From Lumnitzera littorea (taxonomy: Eukaryota > Streptophyta > Magnoliopsida > Myrtales > Combretaceae), in contig JAMXBB010000004.1 of NCBI GenBank assembly GCA_024138015.1, positions 7,074,010 through 7,138,009 on the forward strand: a DNA stretch of 64,000 bases. The letters run 5' to 3'. This document shows, piece by piece, positions 63,691 to 64,000 of the stretch; position 1 is the first letter of the stretch, and each line of letters starts with the position of its first letter. The notes below the pieces were generated by a model. That model had not been told where the DNA came from. It saw nothing but the letters and a program-made list of their open reading frames with translations, and ran no database searches. A program made the translations under genes and the position numbers.

Positions 63691-64000
63691 GAGTTCCCCT
63701 TCATACTCTCGATGATAAAAGAAACCGAGTCCTTAATGCTAATAATTGTATGGGAAATGCAAATGGTTGTTCTCCATATGTCATTCAGGTCAACTTTTTG
63801 GAGGATAACCATTGATCACTTCGTACACCAATACACGAACCGTATCTCTGCATATTCAGTAACGAATGACTATATGGATACTTTATCTTCTGTTATGAGG
63901 AGACAACTATCTAAGGTGTTGGCAGTTACATCCTAAAATTACAAAGTCATAATAGTCACGTGTTCAATTAAAATTTATGCTAGAATTTACATAAAAAACT

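Overview
The window is AT-rich nuclear DNA of a eudicot plant. Spliced genes with GT-AG introns lie among Ty3/gypsy retrotransposon remains. The protein families seen are a VAP27-type MSP-domain family, a FRIGIDA-like protein and a class I vacuolar NHX antiporter. I cannot name the species. No rRNA, tRNA or CRISPR signal was seen.

Layout. (1) 1-4.4 kb: a dead gypsy protease fragment, a TA-rich tract and a possible old LTR. (2) 4.5-22 kb: four plus-strand copies (A-D) of a vesicle-associated (VAP/MSP) gene. Copies A and D each have an ATG and a related upstream region. B and C have no ATG; their first exons follow CAG acceptors in the correct phase. A, B and C can therefore be read as one gene encoding three MSP domains (about 531 aa) and no membrane anchor. 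D is a normal 286-aa VAP with coiled coil and C-terminal membrane segment. The gap between C and D holds AT-rich DNA with a pair of ~0.9 kb direct repeats. (3) 22.5-24.6 kb, minus strand: a FRIGIDA-like gene broken by frameshifts and stops, convergent with VAP D. (4) 26.2-52.1 kb: a retrotransposon nest. Element 2 (30128-52112, target duplication AAAGC) carries element 3 (42401-51849) inside its 3' LTR. Solo LTRs of a third, ~3 kb LTR family sit in the gag and integrase of element 2 and in the protease of element 3. A fourth solo LTR lies upstream at 26260-29212. All four have 5-bp target duplications. (5) 52.3-57.95 kb, minus strand: a complete 14-coding-exon vacuolar Na+(K+)/H+ antiporter (541 aa) with a leader intron, CT-rich leader and TATA box. 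(6) 58-64 kb: AT-rich intergenic DNA with a ~254 bp MITE and another decayed gypsy protease fragment.

The genes have no obvious shared pathway. VAPs tether the ER to other membranes, NHX exchanges cations for protons at the vacuole, and FRIGIDA-like proteins act in flowering-time control. The most unusual observation is the VAP array: a possible three-MSP, tail-less fusion in which the first MSP has lost a lysine known to matter for FFAT-motif binding.
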